From positions 44,809 to 108,808 of the forward strand of contig WTPW01001152.1 of assembly GCA_009809945.1 (NCBI GenBank): 64,000 nt of DNA, written 5' to 3'. Origin of the DNA: Gigaspora margarita. Its lineage: Eukaryota > Glomeromycota > Glomeromycetes > Diversisporales > Gigasporaceae. Every line of letters begins with the position of its first letter. Position 1 is the stretch's first letter. Below the pieces are notes generated by a model. That model was not told the DNA's origin and ran no database searches. It worked only from the letters and a program-made list of their open reading frames with translations. Below are positions 11,625 to 24,165 of the stretch, in pieces. Position numbers and translations under genes: made by a program.

Positions 11625-12035
11625 CAGAAAAAGAACCAGAAGGAAAATAAAGATAAGTTCTGGGTCAGAGTGAATATTACAAGGGCAGAAGAAGGTAATA
11701 GTAGCATTTCAAGGTACCTCTGACTGCAAATATTAGTTTACATCATGGTACAAGTTACTGAAGCATATGTAAATATTTGGTAGAGCAGGTACTGCTTTAC
11801 CAAGTTCCTGCAAGGATGAAGTAGTTCTAAGAACCAATAAGAAAATAGATCTAGAGATCTGGACTGACTAATATACTGCAGATACCCTAGTAAATCAGTT
11901 GAGATTGGTTAAGAAGCAGAAGATCAGAGGCTATAAATAGACAATTTCTGTAGTTGGGTTGCAGATATAGTAGCTAGTATAGAACCTTCAGATGGACTAC
12001 TTAAATTAGACACCAAAAGTTTTATATGAGGCTAG
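11625..12035 (+). mobile_element. Partial SINE-like retroposon copy (same family as 61,945-62,835)
   Basis: It shares, in order, AAGGGCAGAAG, TAAGTTACTGAAGCATA-like, TAGAGCAGGTACTGCT, GAACCTTCAGATGGACTACT, TTAAATTAGACACC and GGCTAGTTGTACT with the right-hand copy. The pol III promoter-like head is absent, so it is 5'-truncated. The short frames inside are not genes. Confidence 0.7.
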
Positions 12036-12218
12036 TTGTACTTTTATCTATATATAATTTCTAATAAGTAAACTGAATAAATTATATGTCCCAAAGCAGT
12101 TACTTTGAAATCAAAAAAATTATAATCTCTAAAATATATATTGTCAAATATAAACAACCAAATAACAACTGTTGCAAATAAACAAATAATATAATTATAC
12201 AAATTTCTATGATTTTCT

Positions 12219-12481
12219 AAATTTTACTAACTGATTCTAACTTTTTGCTCTAAATAAACTTGTTTAGCACAAAAAAATACATCAAATCAGAATAATTTAT
12301 TTTACTTTTTTTAAAATTTGAAACAAAGATGCTTAATTTTGAATTTTTGATAAAAATTTTCAAAATTATGCATTCTTTCTTCAAATTTTAAGAAAAGTAA
12401 AATAAAATATGCTAATTTGATGTATTTTTAGTATTAAACAGGTTTACTTAGTGCAATAAGTTATGTCAATTAGTAGAATTT
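12219..12481. mobile_element. 263-bp foldback element
   Basis: The left arm (AAATTTTACTAACTGATTCT, then the TAAATAAACTTGTTTAGCAC and ATACATCAAATCAGAATAAT blocks) is inverted in the right arm up to 12,481. It is flanked by an imperfect direct repeat, TCTATGATTTTCTAAATTTT-like at 12,205-12,240 and again at 12,527-12,560. It is non-coding. Confidence 0.7.
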
Positions 12482-12600
12482 CAAGTAAAATAATATTTTT
12501 TAATGATTTTATTAATAAATTATACAAAATGCTATGATTCTCTAAATTTTACTAATTGATTATAAATTTGTGATATAGTTAAATATGCACATATATTATG

Positions 12601-12735
12601 AACCTTGAACTGAACCTGAACTGACCTTATTTTAAGTTCAGGTTCAGTTCATGTTCAGGTTCAAAAATTGTTTCAAGTTCAGGTTCAGGTTCAGGTTCAT
12701 TGAATCTGAACTCAACTTTTATTGAATGAACTGAA
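12601..12735. repeat. (TTCAGG)n-like hexanucleotide repeat
   Basis: Imperfect tandem GTTCAG/GAACCT units run through this stretch (for example TTCAGGTTCAGGTTCAGG near 12,675-12,700). It abuts the point where the channel paralogue A is cut off. It is not a telomere repeat. Confidence 0.75.
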
Positions 12736-13444
12736 CTTTGGAACCCTAGTAAAATAAATCCCAAAAAAAATTCATTACACACAAAAAAAACAAAAATTCT
12801 TATTTCAAGAAATAAGTTTGAAAGTGCAATAGCCCAAGTTGAAATAGAACTATTTACCAGCCAGTAAATCAAAGTTACAGTAATGGAAATTGTAGCAGCA
12901 AGATTTTATAAATAATAAATTGAGTATATGCATATTTTGATAGTTATTTTACTGTGTTTTCAAATTACTATGATCAATGTTTTCATATATCACACTGGGA
13001 ATCAGAAATCTAGAAAAATATCAACACATTATCAGCTAAAATTATTTCCAACCAATCATAAATTGGCATTTTTGAATTCTGGTATAATTATGAAAATCAC
13101 TAATCATAGTACACAGTAATTTAAAAAAAAAACAATTCAAACTACTTGATAAATAGCTTGCAAGTGAATAAATGAATAATTGATGAAATTCATAAATAAA
13201 TGCCAGAATCCAAGAATAATGACAATGTATAAAAGGATTTTTTGATAAAATCAAGAAATATTATCAGATAAAGTGAAAACAACAATAAAACTGCCAAAAA
13301 ATAGTATAAATAACCCATATTGCCAAATCATACTTCCAACTATATGTATTCCATTTGAATTCAAGTAATAACTTTCCATTTAAATAGCTATAAAATTCTT
13401 TTTCTTTCATTTCAAACTTTATTGAATGTGAAAAAGGACAGAAA

Positions 13445-14580
13445 TAGGAATGCAAATCGATTCTAAAAATCAAAATCGATAATCGAAACCTCAAAATCGT
13501 ATTAGAATCAATGATCGAATTATAGTTATTTTCTGTATTGAGTAGTCCGATTAAATTCTGTTTTTTTATCATTTAATACTGTAACTTATTTAGTTTTTCA
13601 AATAATATGAATCAATATACAAAGTTTTTTGGTTATTTTAAAGCTATACCAGAACTTAATTAATTTACGAACCAGTGAAAAATCGTGATTTTCACTATTA
13701 AATTTCGTCTTTTTTTGGAATCTGGCGTCTCCCTAAAGATAAATCGTTTTCATACCAAATAAACCTCTTTTGTGCGTTAAAAACGTTGTAGAGGAGAAAA
13801 ACATGAGCATAATGGTAGTTGAGAAATTAAAATCGGCACAATGGATCGGGAGATATAGGGTATTTGTCCTCATGACTATATGATTTAAACAAAGAAGTAA
13901 ACAAAATCATCGTAAAGACAAAAATGTCCATATCTCATGATTCGCTAGGTTCATTTTAATGTTTCAACTACCATAGTAAACATATCCCCGCAGTTTACTA
14001 TTTTTTTTTTTTACTGGTTCCCAGATGGATCACGAATTAAATAGAATCTTCAGTATTTACTACGGGATTTGCACTTGAAAACAAATTATACGTATAAATA
14101 ATAATATGTATTATTAATAACAAATATAACATTATAAAATGGCCAATATAAACTATCAGTTTAAAGTTTAAATAAAAAAAATACGTATTAACAACAAATA
14201 CAGCCACCATTAAAGAATGGCTAAGTATAAACTATATGTTTAAAGTTTTATTAAAATAATTCGCATTAACAAACACATCCATTATAAAATGGCTAAGTAA
14301 AACTATGGGCTTAATATTTTTATTAACAAAATGTGATTTAATAATAAACACAGCCATTACATTTTCTTAAATACTTATCTAAAAGCAGAGAACATTTTAT
14401 TAAAATTTTAGACTTCTAAATAGGTAAAATAAAACGATCAAAATTCTTTAGAAATCCAGGATCGATTTCAAAATATTTAATCGTTTGTAGAAACGATTAA
14501 ATCGTTTATTCAGAAATAAGAATCGATTTTAATTCGATTAACAACTAAAACGATTATTATAGAATCGATTCACACCTCTA
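13445..14580. mobile_element. Non-autonomous hAT-type element with 8-bp target duplication
   Basis: The ends TAGGAATGCAAATCGATTCT (left) and AGAATCGATTCACACCTCTA (right) are inverted repeats matching at 16 of 20 positions. They fit the YAGRGNTG-type hAT end. The flanks GACAGAAA (13,437-13,444) and GACAGAGA (14,581-14,588) form an 8-bp target duplication with one change, and the channel-A homology continues on both sides. The interior has AATCGATT-rich subterminal repeats and three or four copies of a 65-80-bp unit (14,095-14,350), with no transposase. Confidence 0.85.
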
Positions 14581-16559
14581 GACAGAGACTTGGTAACAAT
14601 AATTCTTTCCAATAATCGTATTTTTTTTTTGAATAAGAAATAAAGCTTAATAGAGGAATTGCAAGTATTGTTGAATTATTAAAACTATCTTGGTTAAAAT
14701 ATTTTTGCTATTTATGAAAACTCAATACGATAAATCCAAAGATTAGAATTAATATATCAAAATTCGATATTTTAGATAAATGACATTCTTTTCCATGTGT
14801 GGAGTAGGAGAGTTCAGATTTACGATAGTTGAAGGAATTACAGATGCTACCGTGGATAATGTACGTACTATAAATGCAATATGATTTTCTAATAATTCAC
14901 TAAGCTTTAAAAAATAATATTCAACAAAGAAATTTTTGAAATCAAATAATTTTTATCCTGTACACACTTATTAATACAACTCTGACCTAAAGATCGAATC
15001 TATTTATCATTCTTTAGTATAATAAGTGTTTTCATGAGATTTTTTTCATAGCAAGTTAAATAAAATTCAACTTTGATATTAATTTTCAAAAATCTTTGAA
15101 CAGTTCTTTTTCATCAAATTTAACATCTAAATTTTTATAGATTATTTCATAATTTGAAGCAGAAATAATTTGTTCTGAATTCAAATCTTTAAAGAGACTT
15201 AAAAAATATTTAAAATTTTCAAAATTGAAATATTCTAAACGATCATTCCAATCATTCCAAAATAATGCATCTTAATACGAACAAGTTTATAAGTCCAAAT
15301 AAATATACCAATATGTGTAATCATAAAGAAATCATCATTATCAAGAATTTCACAATGAAGTATAAAATTTTTTCCATCCGGATAAAATGCTGAAAGAATT
15401 TCCAATTGCTTTTTTTTTTATCATCAGGATTCCATTTATTCGTATGATAATTAAAAACAATTACTGTAAATATAACTGATTTATCATCTATTTCCAATCC
15501 CCATTTTAAAACATTTCCCTTCAAATTTTTTCTCATCTGCATTAAAATTACTAGCTAATCTGTTCCTTAAAATTTCAATTATGATTTCAATTGTCTTCTT
15601 GAACGGAACTGTAATACTATTTCTTCAGTTCTCTTCGTAAATAATAGATTCAATTATCAGAACTAATTTTTTAATTGTCAATTTTCTACCATCATATAAA
15701 TTATTTTATCTGATTGAATATTGTATGCTTCTTGAATTTGTTTTGTTTTCAAAAAGTTTTCTTGCATCTATTGTAATATCGAACCTATGTGCATAAGGGT
15801 CTATTAAATTATAATGCTTTCCGGAAATATAGAATAAACTTACTCCTTTTTGGGAAGTAATTAAGTGAAATCTATCTATTGTTCCTTTGTAGCATCTAAA
15901 AATAAACGATAAGTTATTAACATAAAAAAATTTATATGACCATTATTATTTAATATGAAAACTTACAAGACGACAGATTTATCCCAGTTTCCTTATTTAT
16001 TGCACATACTATTAATAATTCTTCATCATAACTAATTTTAATAGATTTAGTGCATAATTCCAATCTATTAAAACACGAGTTTTAATCGATAAATCTTCAA
16101 TATCACACATTGTGTGATCTCATATATTGTATCATTGAATATGATCAATTTGCCCTTAGTAATATAAATTTTCTTAAAATATTTCAAATCAATCATTTAT
16201 TTATAAACCCAGGTAATATTATCTTTATTTGAAAAAACATATGCTCTGTAATACATAGTATTGACCATTATGATATCTCCGTCATCAATAAAGAATAAGT
16301 GGTCAATTTCCTTTTGCCAATCTGGAAAAGGTAATGAAATGTCTTTTTCGCCTTCAAAATCGAAAATTTCTTGAAGAATGTACATAACTATAATAAGCAT
16401 TATTAAATTTATTAAAATAACATTATTGTTCAAATTATGCACAACTTACTGAAATTATAAGGATAAATTCTATCAAGACTGAAATTGTCACCATCTTTTA
16501 AATCTAATTTTGATAAAAATTGATGACGTACTTATTATCAAATAAGCGATGGATCAATC

Positions 16560-17650
16560 TTATTTATTTTTCAATTAAAATCTGAATACGCTTATTTATA
16601 TAACCTTTTTTTTTATTTATATATTTTTTTAATACCTAAAATTTCATAACGTTAATGTCAAATTAAAAATTAAACAATCTTTTAAAGATACTTATGAACA
16701 AAGATTCAACTAGGACGAATAAGACTATTATCAAAATTCTGGATAAAGAAATCGATGAATTACTGGAATTAATGCAAGTTATAGAGTTAGATCGATATCA
16801 ACTATGCATAAAAATAAATATAATGATTTTTTTCAAATTCTTTTGCTTAATTATAATGATTATAACTTTAAGCAAATTACAAAGGTTAATTTCTGGTATA
16901 TAGAAAGTCTTATTCGTAATCATCTTGTAAGTTGTCCATCGACTATTTGCAATTTTAGCATCCCAATGACTAGCTTTACTGCGCTTATTTACAAATTGAG
17001 CTATTTAGTTTGTGCAAATCCTAAATTTTTTGTTATAGGCTTGTTATCCTGGTTGTTGCTTTTCCATCAATAATATTTCGATTTTTTGAATTTTCAATAA
17101 ACATATCAATCGTTAATTTTTGATCTTTGGTAGTTTGCTTTAAAGTTCGCTTTGGAGGCATATTAAAATGATATATATTTTAAAAGATATAAATTGTAAA
17201 AAATGATTTAAGTAAAGGTTTGGTATAAAAAATAATTTAAGCAAAGGTTCAGTGTAAATAATAATTCAAGTGAAAGTTTAGTATAAAAATAATTTAAGTG
17301 AAGTATAGTGTAAAAAATAATTTAAACGAAAGTTCAGTATAAAAAATAATTTAAGCGAAAGCATCGTACAAAACAAAAAATAATTTAAGCGAAGATTCAG
17401 TATAAAAAAAATTTAAGCGAAGATTCAGTATAAAAAATAAGTTAACGAATGTTCAGTATAAAAAAATAATTTAAGTGAAGGTGTTAAATAAATTATATAC
17501 GCGAAAGTTTGGTTATTTACGCTTTGTTGTCATTATTAAATCGTTCATCGTTCTGCATAATAAAAAAAAATTATTTATTCCGTTAAATGGGAGTCTATAG
17601 GTACTCCCATTTCATTTTCTGATTTCAAAATTTTGATACCCAAATAAGAT
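16560..17650. mobile_element. Foreign insertion splitting exon 1 of paralogue A
   Basis: The two halves of A exon 1 are separated by about 1.1 kb absent from B, C and D. The insert contains the minisatellite at 17,190-17,490, a perfect 10-bp hairpin (AAATGGGAGT at 17,585-17,594 against 17,603-17,612) and, on the minus strand at 17,033-17,161, a 42-codon frame starting MPPKRTLKQTTKDQKLTIDM. That frame vaguely resembles the basic N-termini of some transposases but cannot be assigned. I could not define exact ends or a target duplication. Confidence 0.5.
17190..17490. repeat. About 32-bp minisatellite, roughly nine units
   Basis: Units of the form AATAATTTAAGCGAAAGTTC followed by AGTATAAAAA repeat head to tail with point and length variation. 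They lie inside the insertion in paralogue A. Confidence 0.85.
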
Positions 17651-18002
17651 TTTTTAAATTCCCATTTATTTCCAAAATACGCAATTTTTTTTTTTAATTC
17701 TGAAACCCTCAATATAGTTTGTTAAAGATTTCACTTGACCATCAATAGACCAAAGATTAATATTGTTCTCTTCGTATAATGCAGCAATATTTTTCAAATT
17801 AGGAGAGCAGATAATTTCCAAATTTTTTTTTATTTTTATCTGGAATCTCCAAAATTTTCTTTTTAGATTTGGATTCTCCATGATTGAAATTACATGAGAA
17901 TTATTTGTCATTTCTAATAATAATGATTAGCAGGATAGATTTCAATAAAAAATTTAAAAGAATTTTTGATTCTTTTGAAATTTTTTAAGATTATAATTTG
18001 TT

Positions 18003-18113
18003 AGTAAATATTTATAAATATTTGTGCCAATGAAATTTTCTATACTTTGTGCATATCATTTTCTAGCGTTTGATGCATGACTCTGCCACGAGAATTCAGT
18101 AAAATTTCATAAT
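18003..18113 (-). promoter_or_regulatory. Conserved upstream block, paralogue A copy
   Basis: It holds TAAATATTTATAAATATTTG followed by TTTCTAGCGTTTGATGCATG, about 90-200 bp upstream of the A start codon. It aligns with the blocks before B, C and D and with two gene-less copies at 30.6 and 40.9 kb. Regulatory function is inferred from position and retention only. Confidence 0.5.
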
Positions 18114-19343
18114 GTTTGAAATTTATATTATTAGGAATTTCAGAATTAAAAAAAAAAAAATAGCTTATTGTGGAAATAATTAAAAGTTTAAAAAATTTTT
18201 ATTTGTGTGTCAAAAATTTTGAAATCGGAAAATGAAATGAGAATGTTTAGAGCAAAGACCTGCAAAATCTGTGATATAATTTAACAAAATATGTTTTCAA
18301 AATCAGTAAATTATTTAATTTACTGCCGATTAATAATTAAAGTGCAGATTAGCCGTTTAATATGCTTGAAAGATATATTTGCTTTAATCGAAGCAAATCT
18401 AAGCAAAATACATAAATTTTGCGACTTAGAGATACCAATTTAACAAAATAATAAGCTTTTCAATTATCATTTCTAATTTGCCGAAAAACAAAATAAAGTA
18501 GATACATCGCTCATTTGAATACGAATACGTCACCTACTTCTAGCAAAATTTGATTTTTTTTCATTTTAATTTTGAAATCCTTTGCCACGAAAAATAAATT
18601 ATTTAGTTAACATTACTATAAATTAAATTATTTTGTCTTTAAAATCCTATTGCACTAAAAATTAAATTATTTCCAGTTTAACACGATAATAAGATTTAAA
18701 TTATTTTCACTCTGACATAATAAATTATATTTCTGGGCGTTATTATAAATGATTTAAAAACCCACCAAAATAGTTCTTTTATTATTATATACTTTTTTCA
18801 TAATAGTTTCCTGATTTACCAAAATAAAATAAAAAAGTTGAAGAATATAATCATTAAAATTTCATAATTAATCTGTCCTTTTGGTATAAACAACCGCTGA
18901 GCAGAATGCAACATGCTAGATTTGAATATATTTAAGAATGCTTCAGCCATTAATATTTAAAACATTTAATTCAAAATAATTAAGAGCTTTAGTTCACAAT
19001 ATATAAGAATGTCAATTCATAATAATCAATGCGGGTGAACTAATAATATTAAAGAGTGTTCATCTCACATATAAATTTACTATTTATCATAAGTGTTAAG
19101 TTTAATTTCACTATGATAAAATTTTTTAATTCATATTGATTACAAATTACTTGTATTGTTTCTAATTTATAAACGGTACATATTGTGTTGTTCGTGTTCT
19201 ATCATTAAGAGATCATTACTTCTTTCAAGATTTGATGTTTGATATGAAAATAGCTATATTAAACATTAAGACTTTGAGATCGCCATAATTAAATTTTTGT
19301 CAAACAATTATTATCTACATGATTTCAATCAGAATATTGCCTA
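18114..19343. other. Unit spacer between A promoter block and gene B 3' end
   Basis: Non-coding AT-rich DNA homologous to 30,720-30,885 plus 31,710-32,786 (unit 2) and to 41,000-41,789 plus 46,912-47,150 (unit 3). Words such as TTTCCTGATTTACCAAAATA and AACATGCTAGATTTGAATAT are shared. No gene seen. Confidence 0.6.
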
Positions 19344-22300
19344 TTAATTTGTTTTCATATCTTCAATTGATTCTTTTAATTCCTTAATATCCTGTTTAAG
19401 AATAGGTATTTCTTCAATCTTCTTTTCAATTTCTTTAAGAGTGCGTAATTGGATCTCAAATTTTCTCTCAATCCCTCCATTAATTTGCCCAAGAGCGGAT
19501 TGTTCATCTGGAAGTTGAAGAACTTCTATAAGAGCCTTTGAAATATGAGGTTTTTTATAACCTGCCCATTTATCTTGGATGCCCATTATATGTTCACGAA
19601 GTTTAGTTATGTGACATTCATAAAAACTTTAAATATGAATATACATATAATAAGTATTAGAATATATAGTTTTTTTTTTATGTGATTAGTAATAGATATT
19701 ACACGGGCTGTTGTGAATATCATGAATTAGCACGGCGAAGCCGTGGTAATACATAATGTTCACGGCGCATGTGTAATATCTGATATATTTCACGGTTCCT
19801 ATGCCCGTAATGTTTCCGTGTAAAAATTTTTGATATCTTCATGGTATTACATCATCATAAAAATATCATCAGAAATGTTCACAGGAGAATATTAGGGACC
19901 GTGGAATATAATAACTTACATAATGAATGGAAACCAATTTTCTTTTCTTCGTTGATGAGGAAGCATATAAAATAACTCTATTTCTTCAATAATCTTTATA
20001 ATACAAATAAATAAATTAATGATTTAAAAAATACTTGAATTGAAATGAATATTAAAAAACACCTCGCTTTTTAAAATCAAATAAGCAACGTAACTATCTT
20101 CATTGCTGATTAAATTACTAAGAATTCCAATAAATAAATTCATCAAATAAATAAGCAAAAAAAATGAAACCATAAGCATTAAAAGCATTATCATAATATT
20201 TTCATTTGAAACCCATAATGAAATAGGAGTTGAATCTCCTAATAAAATAAAATAAATAATATTTATAATATAACTACATTAATAATAATAATAATAATTA
20301 ATACAGGACAGGTTACCAAGCGATTTACTTGTGCCACACAAGTAATCCATGATACCCTTTGTATAAATTCGTTTACCTGTAATCATCATATAATAAGATG
20401 CAATAACTGCTGAACTAAAATGTGTAAACATATTTATATCAGAATCTAAAAAAAAAAAACTGTTAAGCAAATATTTTTATAATAAGATTAAAAGAAAAAC
20501 AATTCACATATCAAATACCTTGAGATATTTCAGACTCTGATCCTATCAAGAGGTGTAATGTGTGTGCAAATACAAGTATAAAAAGTCCAAATATTATTAA
20601 AAAAGATATTACTTTATCTACAGTTTTCATAATNATAGCAAGNTAAATNCCNAAAAATTTATTAGGACGAAAAAANAGAATAAANTTTATTTCNANAAAT
20701 AAAGCTGAAAAGGTNATAGCCCATGTTGGAGTAGANCCATTTTTTAACCAATAAATCGAAGTTGCAGTAGTAGAAATTATGGCAGCAAGATCTATTAAAT
20801 AGTAAATTGAGTATATGCATATCTTAATAGATATTTCAATAAAAAAAAAAAAGACTTACCCAAAATATTCCAAGAGCTAGAAAAATAGGTTAACGGTGAG
20901 AAAATAAATTGCCGTAATTCAAAAAACAAATGCCAAATACCAAGACAAATCGTTATTCTTAGGAGAATAAATAGACTAGTCTGAGAAATATTTTTGCAAC
21001 ATGTTGCAGCAATTATGAAACTTAGAAGAAAAATTGTATAAATAGCCCATATTATCAAGTAATATTTTCTTCCATATGTATTCCATTTAAAATTTAGTAG
21101 TGCCTCTCCATTTAAATATCTATAAAATTCTTCACTTATCATTTCAACCATATTTGAATGTGTAAAAGGATTGGGTGTAGGTAACATTAATTCTCTCCAA
21201 GAGTTATATTGTTTTGAATAAGAAACAAAGTTTAGTAGAGGAATTGCAAGTATTGTTACACCATGACATTCATAAAAATCGATACTATATAGAAAATTTT
21301 GAAACTTAATTAGAAAACTTTCTTGAAAACAATCCCGAAGAATAGAACGTAATATATCGATAAATGATGTGTTATATAAATTATAGTATATTCCATACTT
21401 GGAAATGTGTGAAGAAGTAGATCTTGGGTTTACAATAGTAGAAGGAACTACAAATCCTATCAAAGATAAAACGTTTGCTATGAATGCAGGATGATTTAAT
21501 GATAATTCACTAAAGTTTTCAAAAATAATGCTTAAAAGAGAAATTTTAGATATTAAATGATTGCGCGTGTTTTCCTGTAGGCACTTTTCAAAACAGCTGT
21601 GACCTAAAGATCGAATCCATTTATCTTCCATTTGATCAATAAGTGTTCTCATGAGATATTTTCCATAGCAAGTTAAATAAAATTCATCCTCGATATTGCT
21701 ATTTAAAAACTCTTCAAAAAGTTCCTTTTCACCAAATTTAACATGTAAATTTTTAAAAACAGTTTCATAACTTGAGGCAGGAAGAATTCTTCCGTAATAA
21801 AATGATATTTTCAACTTTGCCTTTTCAAATTCGAATTTCTCTAAAGAATCATTCCAATCATTCCAATAATAATGCATTTTAATGGCAGAAAGTTTATAAG
21901 TCCAGATAAATATACCAATACGTGTGATCGTAACGAAATCATCATTTTCAAGAACTTTACAATGAATTATATAATTTTTTCCATTGACATTTTTTAATGA
22001 TGGAAGAATTTCCAGTTGCATTTTAATCGATGTATTTAATTTATTTACTATAAGCTTAACTGATTCATCGTTTAATTCCAAACTCCATTTTAAAAATTTC
22101 CCTTCAAATTCATTACTGTAAGGAGGGTCAAAACTACTCCTCTCTAAAATTCTAGTTATAAGTTCAATTGTCATTACAGACGGAGTTGTAATGCTATTTG
22201 TGTCTTTCAGATCTTTTCGCAAGTATTCAATCCAATCATCATTCACCAAATTTTCAATTAACACTTCTCCATCATTTGTATAAATTATTTTATCTGATTT

Positions 22301-23419
22301 AATTATGTATTGTTCTTTAATTTGTTTATTTTCAAAAAGTTTACTTGCATTTATTGGATTTTTGAGGCTATAAGAATCCATTAAAAAATATTTCTTGACT
22401 GATTTTTGGATATATCGATATAGTAATCTTTCTCCTTTCTTAGAAGCAATCAAGTGAAACCTATCTATTGCAAATTTTGAATTAACTAAAAATAAAAGAT
22501 AAGAAATTAATATAAAAAAGATGAATATGAACAGTTATTATTATAACACGAAAACTTACGAGATGATAGATTCATCCCAGTTTCAGTGGAAAAAACGTAC
22601 AAATTTTTTTCGTTAAATTTTTTATTTCCAGTAAGTACAGCTAACAGCTCTTCGTCATCACTAAGTTCAACATTTCTAAGCATATGAGACCACTCTATTA
22701 AAACACGAGTTTTAGCCGATAAATCTCTAATATACCACAGTGTGATCTCATGAATCGTATCATTAAATATGATCAATTTGCCTTTAGGTGTAATATATAT
22801 TTGTTTAAAATATTGTAGTTCAATCATTGATTTACAAACATATTTCATATTGTCTCTTCTTTTACTTGAAAAAACGTATGCTCTGTAATATTTGACATTG
22901 ATAATTATAATATTTCCGTTATCAATAAAGGATAAGAAGTCATTTCTTTTTGCCAATCTGGAAATGTTAATTTTATCTCTTTTTCTGTTTCAAAATCAAA
23001 AATTTCTTTGAAACATGTAAATAAATACGATAAGTCTATTTGAGTTTATTGAAATAACAAAATTTTAAATTTATGCATAACTTACTGAAATTGTAAGGAT
23101 CGTTTTTATCAAGACTAATTGAAACTTGCTTATTATCCGAAATTACAAAAATTTTTCTAATTAAATAATAGTTATCATCCGAAATTGCATCTATTATTTC
23201 ATTTCTGCGAATATTGTCAAAATAAATTGTCTTTATATTTATTAAAAGTTCCTCTTGACTAACGATAGACCAAAGACTAATATCGTTATTTTCATGTAAT
23301 GCAGCAATATGTTCGAATTTAGGAGAGCAGACGATTTCCAAAATTTCCTTATTCTGATTTTTATCTGGAGTATCCTCCATTGAAATTTCCATATAAGAAT
23401 TATCTGCATTAGATGTCAT
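19344..23419 (-). CDS. WD40-like / TRP-type ion channel, paralogue B (8 exons, one frameshift)
   Basis: The predicted product is an integral-membrane cation channel with a cytosolic beta-propeller-like sensor region. Exons on the minus strand: 23419-23086, 23005-22560, 22485-20860, 20791-20519, 20445-20377, 20238-20063, 19993-19920, 19626-19344. All junctions are GT-AG and phases agree, giving about 1,093 aa. Residues 1-260 carry WD-like strands (LEIVCSPKFEHIAALHE, ISLWSI; later EITLWYI, DEELLAVL). The C-terminal third has membrane helices (WAIYTIFLLSFIIAAT; LFILLRITICLGIWHLFF; SFLIIFGLFILVFAHTLHLL), a pore helix/filter NMFTHFSSAVIASYYMMITG(D), helix 6 (IMIMLLMLMVSFFLLIYLMN) and a coiled-coil tail (LKEIEKKIEEIPILKQDIKE). 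The MITGD filter is of TRP style; ion selectivity is inferred, not shown. A 1-bp deletion near 22,941 shifts the frame relative to C and D. Ten ambiguous bases lie in or near exon 4. With one lesion, it may be intact in reality. Confidence 0.8.
19687..19905. mobile_element. MITE-like insertion in the last intron of gene B
   Basis: The intron between exons 7 and 8 is about 215 bp longer than in paralogue C. The extra DNA begins near ATATTACACGG and ends near CCGTGGAATAT, an imperfect inverted pair, and contains a perfect CACGGC/GCCGTG hairpin at 19,731-19,745. The splice sites are untouched, so it is likely removed with the intron. Confidence 0.65.
20634..20737. other. Cluster of ambiguous bases in exon 4 of gene B
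   Basis: About ten single Ns lie at 20,634, 20,643, 20,649, 20,652, 20,676, 20,686, 20,693, 20,695, 20,715 and 20,737. The surrounding sequence is nearly identical to 33,840-33,945 in paralogue C, so mixed reads from the two copies are a likely cause. Confidence 0.85.
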
Positions 23420-23572
23420 TCCTAATTAATATATGTCTTTGATGGAATGTAATCCAGTTTTTACATATAATATTTTTTTAAAATAATGAGAATAAATCGT
23501 TATAAATAATTAGACTAAGATTTTTAATCGTATTTGAAATTTCTAAAAATTCGAAATAAGCCATAGTCTGTC

Positions 23573-23690
23573 TGTAAATATTTAAAAATATTTGTGGTAA
23601 TGTGTTTATATGCTTGTGCTTGCAGTTTCTAGCGTCTGACACGTGATTCTCGCATGATCTCACTACTGGAATTTGTAAAAATTTCATAAA
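23573..23690 (-). promoter_or_regulatory. Conserved upstream block of gene B
   Basis: About 155-270 bp before the start codon: TAAATATTTAAAAATATTTG, TTTCTAGCGTCTGACACGTG, then CACTACTGGAATTTG. Six copies of the block exist in this window. The CACGTG here is a typical bHLH-type site, but it is not conserved in the other copies. Confidence 0.55.
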
Positions 23691-23759
23691 TTTTAAAATC
23701 ATATCAGAATTTAGTAAATTTTCATAATTTAAAATGTATTTATCGTTATATATCAGCAA

Positions 23760-24115
23760 ATGTAAAAAAAATTTCGTAACTTGAATGGCACGTAAAAATT
23801 AGCACGAATAAAAAATTACACGAGTATATGCTTTTGCTTTCGAATAATAAATGACTGTCATGCTCACATGATAAAAATAAGATACAGGACTCGCAGTTTA
23901 TGATAAAGAAAATATTTTAAATATTGGTGAAGATGATCTGTGTTCTTGTCAATTTGGTCATCAAACTTTTATTCCGATGATGACCTTAATTTTCCGAATT
24001 GCTCAATAGATCCAAAAAAACTCCAAATTTTCTGATTCCATGTTATGCAAACCGAAAAATTAATTTTGCGTGGCCTTATATGTGAACATAAGCTCAGCTT
24101 ATTAATTTATAGTAG

Positions 24116-24165
<50 letters not shown>

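Larger units (their letters stand above)
12748..17911 (-). pseudogene. WD40-TRP channel paralogue A, truncated and interrupted
   Basis: This is homologous to gene B throughout, but broken. Recognisable pieces on the minus strand are: a start (MTNNS...) at 17,911 with the WD-like block ICSPNLKNIAALYEENNINL; the end of exon 1 at about 16,447-16,550; exon 2 at 16,197-16,442 (QEIFDFEGEKDISLPFPDWQ); scattered exon 3 at 14,590-15,900; the first membrane segment (FKWNTY...AIWVIYTIF) at 13,264-13,440; and the helix-5 segment WAIALSNLFLEIRIFVFF at 12,750-12,905. Homology stops at about 12,748, so the pore, helix 6 and coiled-coil tail are lost. A 1,136-bp hAT-type element (13,445-14,580) sits in exon 3, and about 1.1 kb of foreign DNA (16,560-17,650) sits in exon 1. 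There are many frameshifts and stops. Family function is described under gene B. Confidence 0.8.

Noticed and set aside
16694..17073. Two overlapping plus-strand frames (69 and 89 codons)
   Set aside because: Hydrophobic AT-rich frames inside the insertion in paralogue A, with no recognisable domain; the minus strand holds a slightly better candidate.
17190..17490. CRISPR-like spacing of repeats
   Set aside because: Units are head to tail without unique spacers, in a eukaryotic genome; it is a minisatellite.
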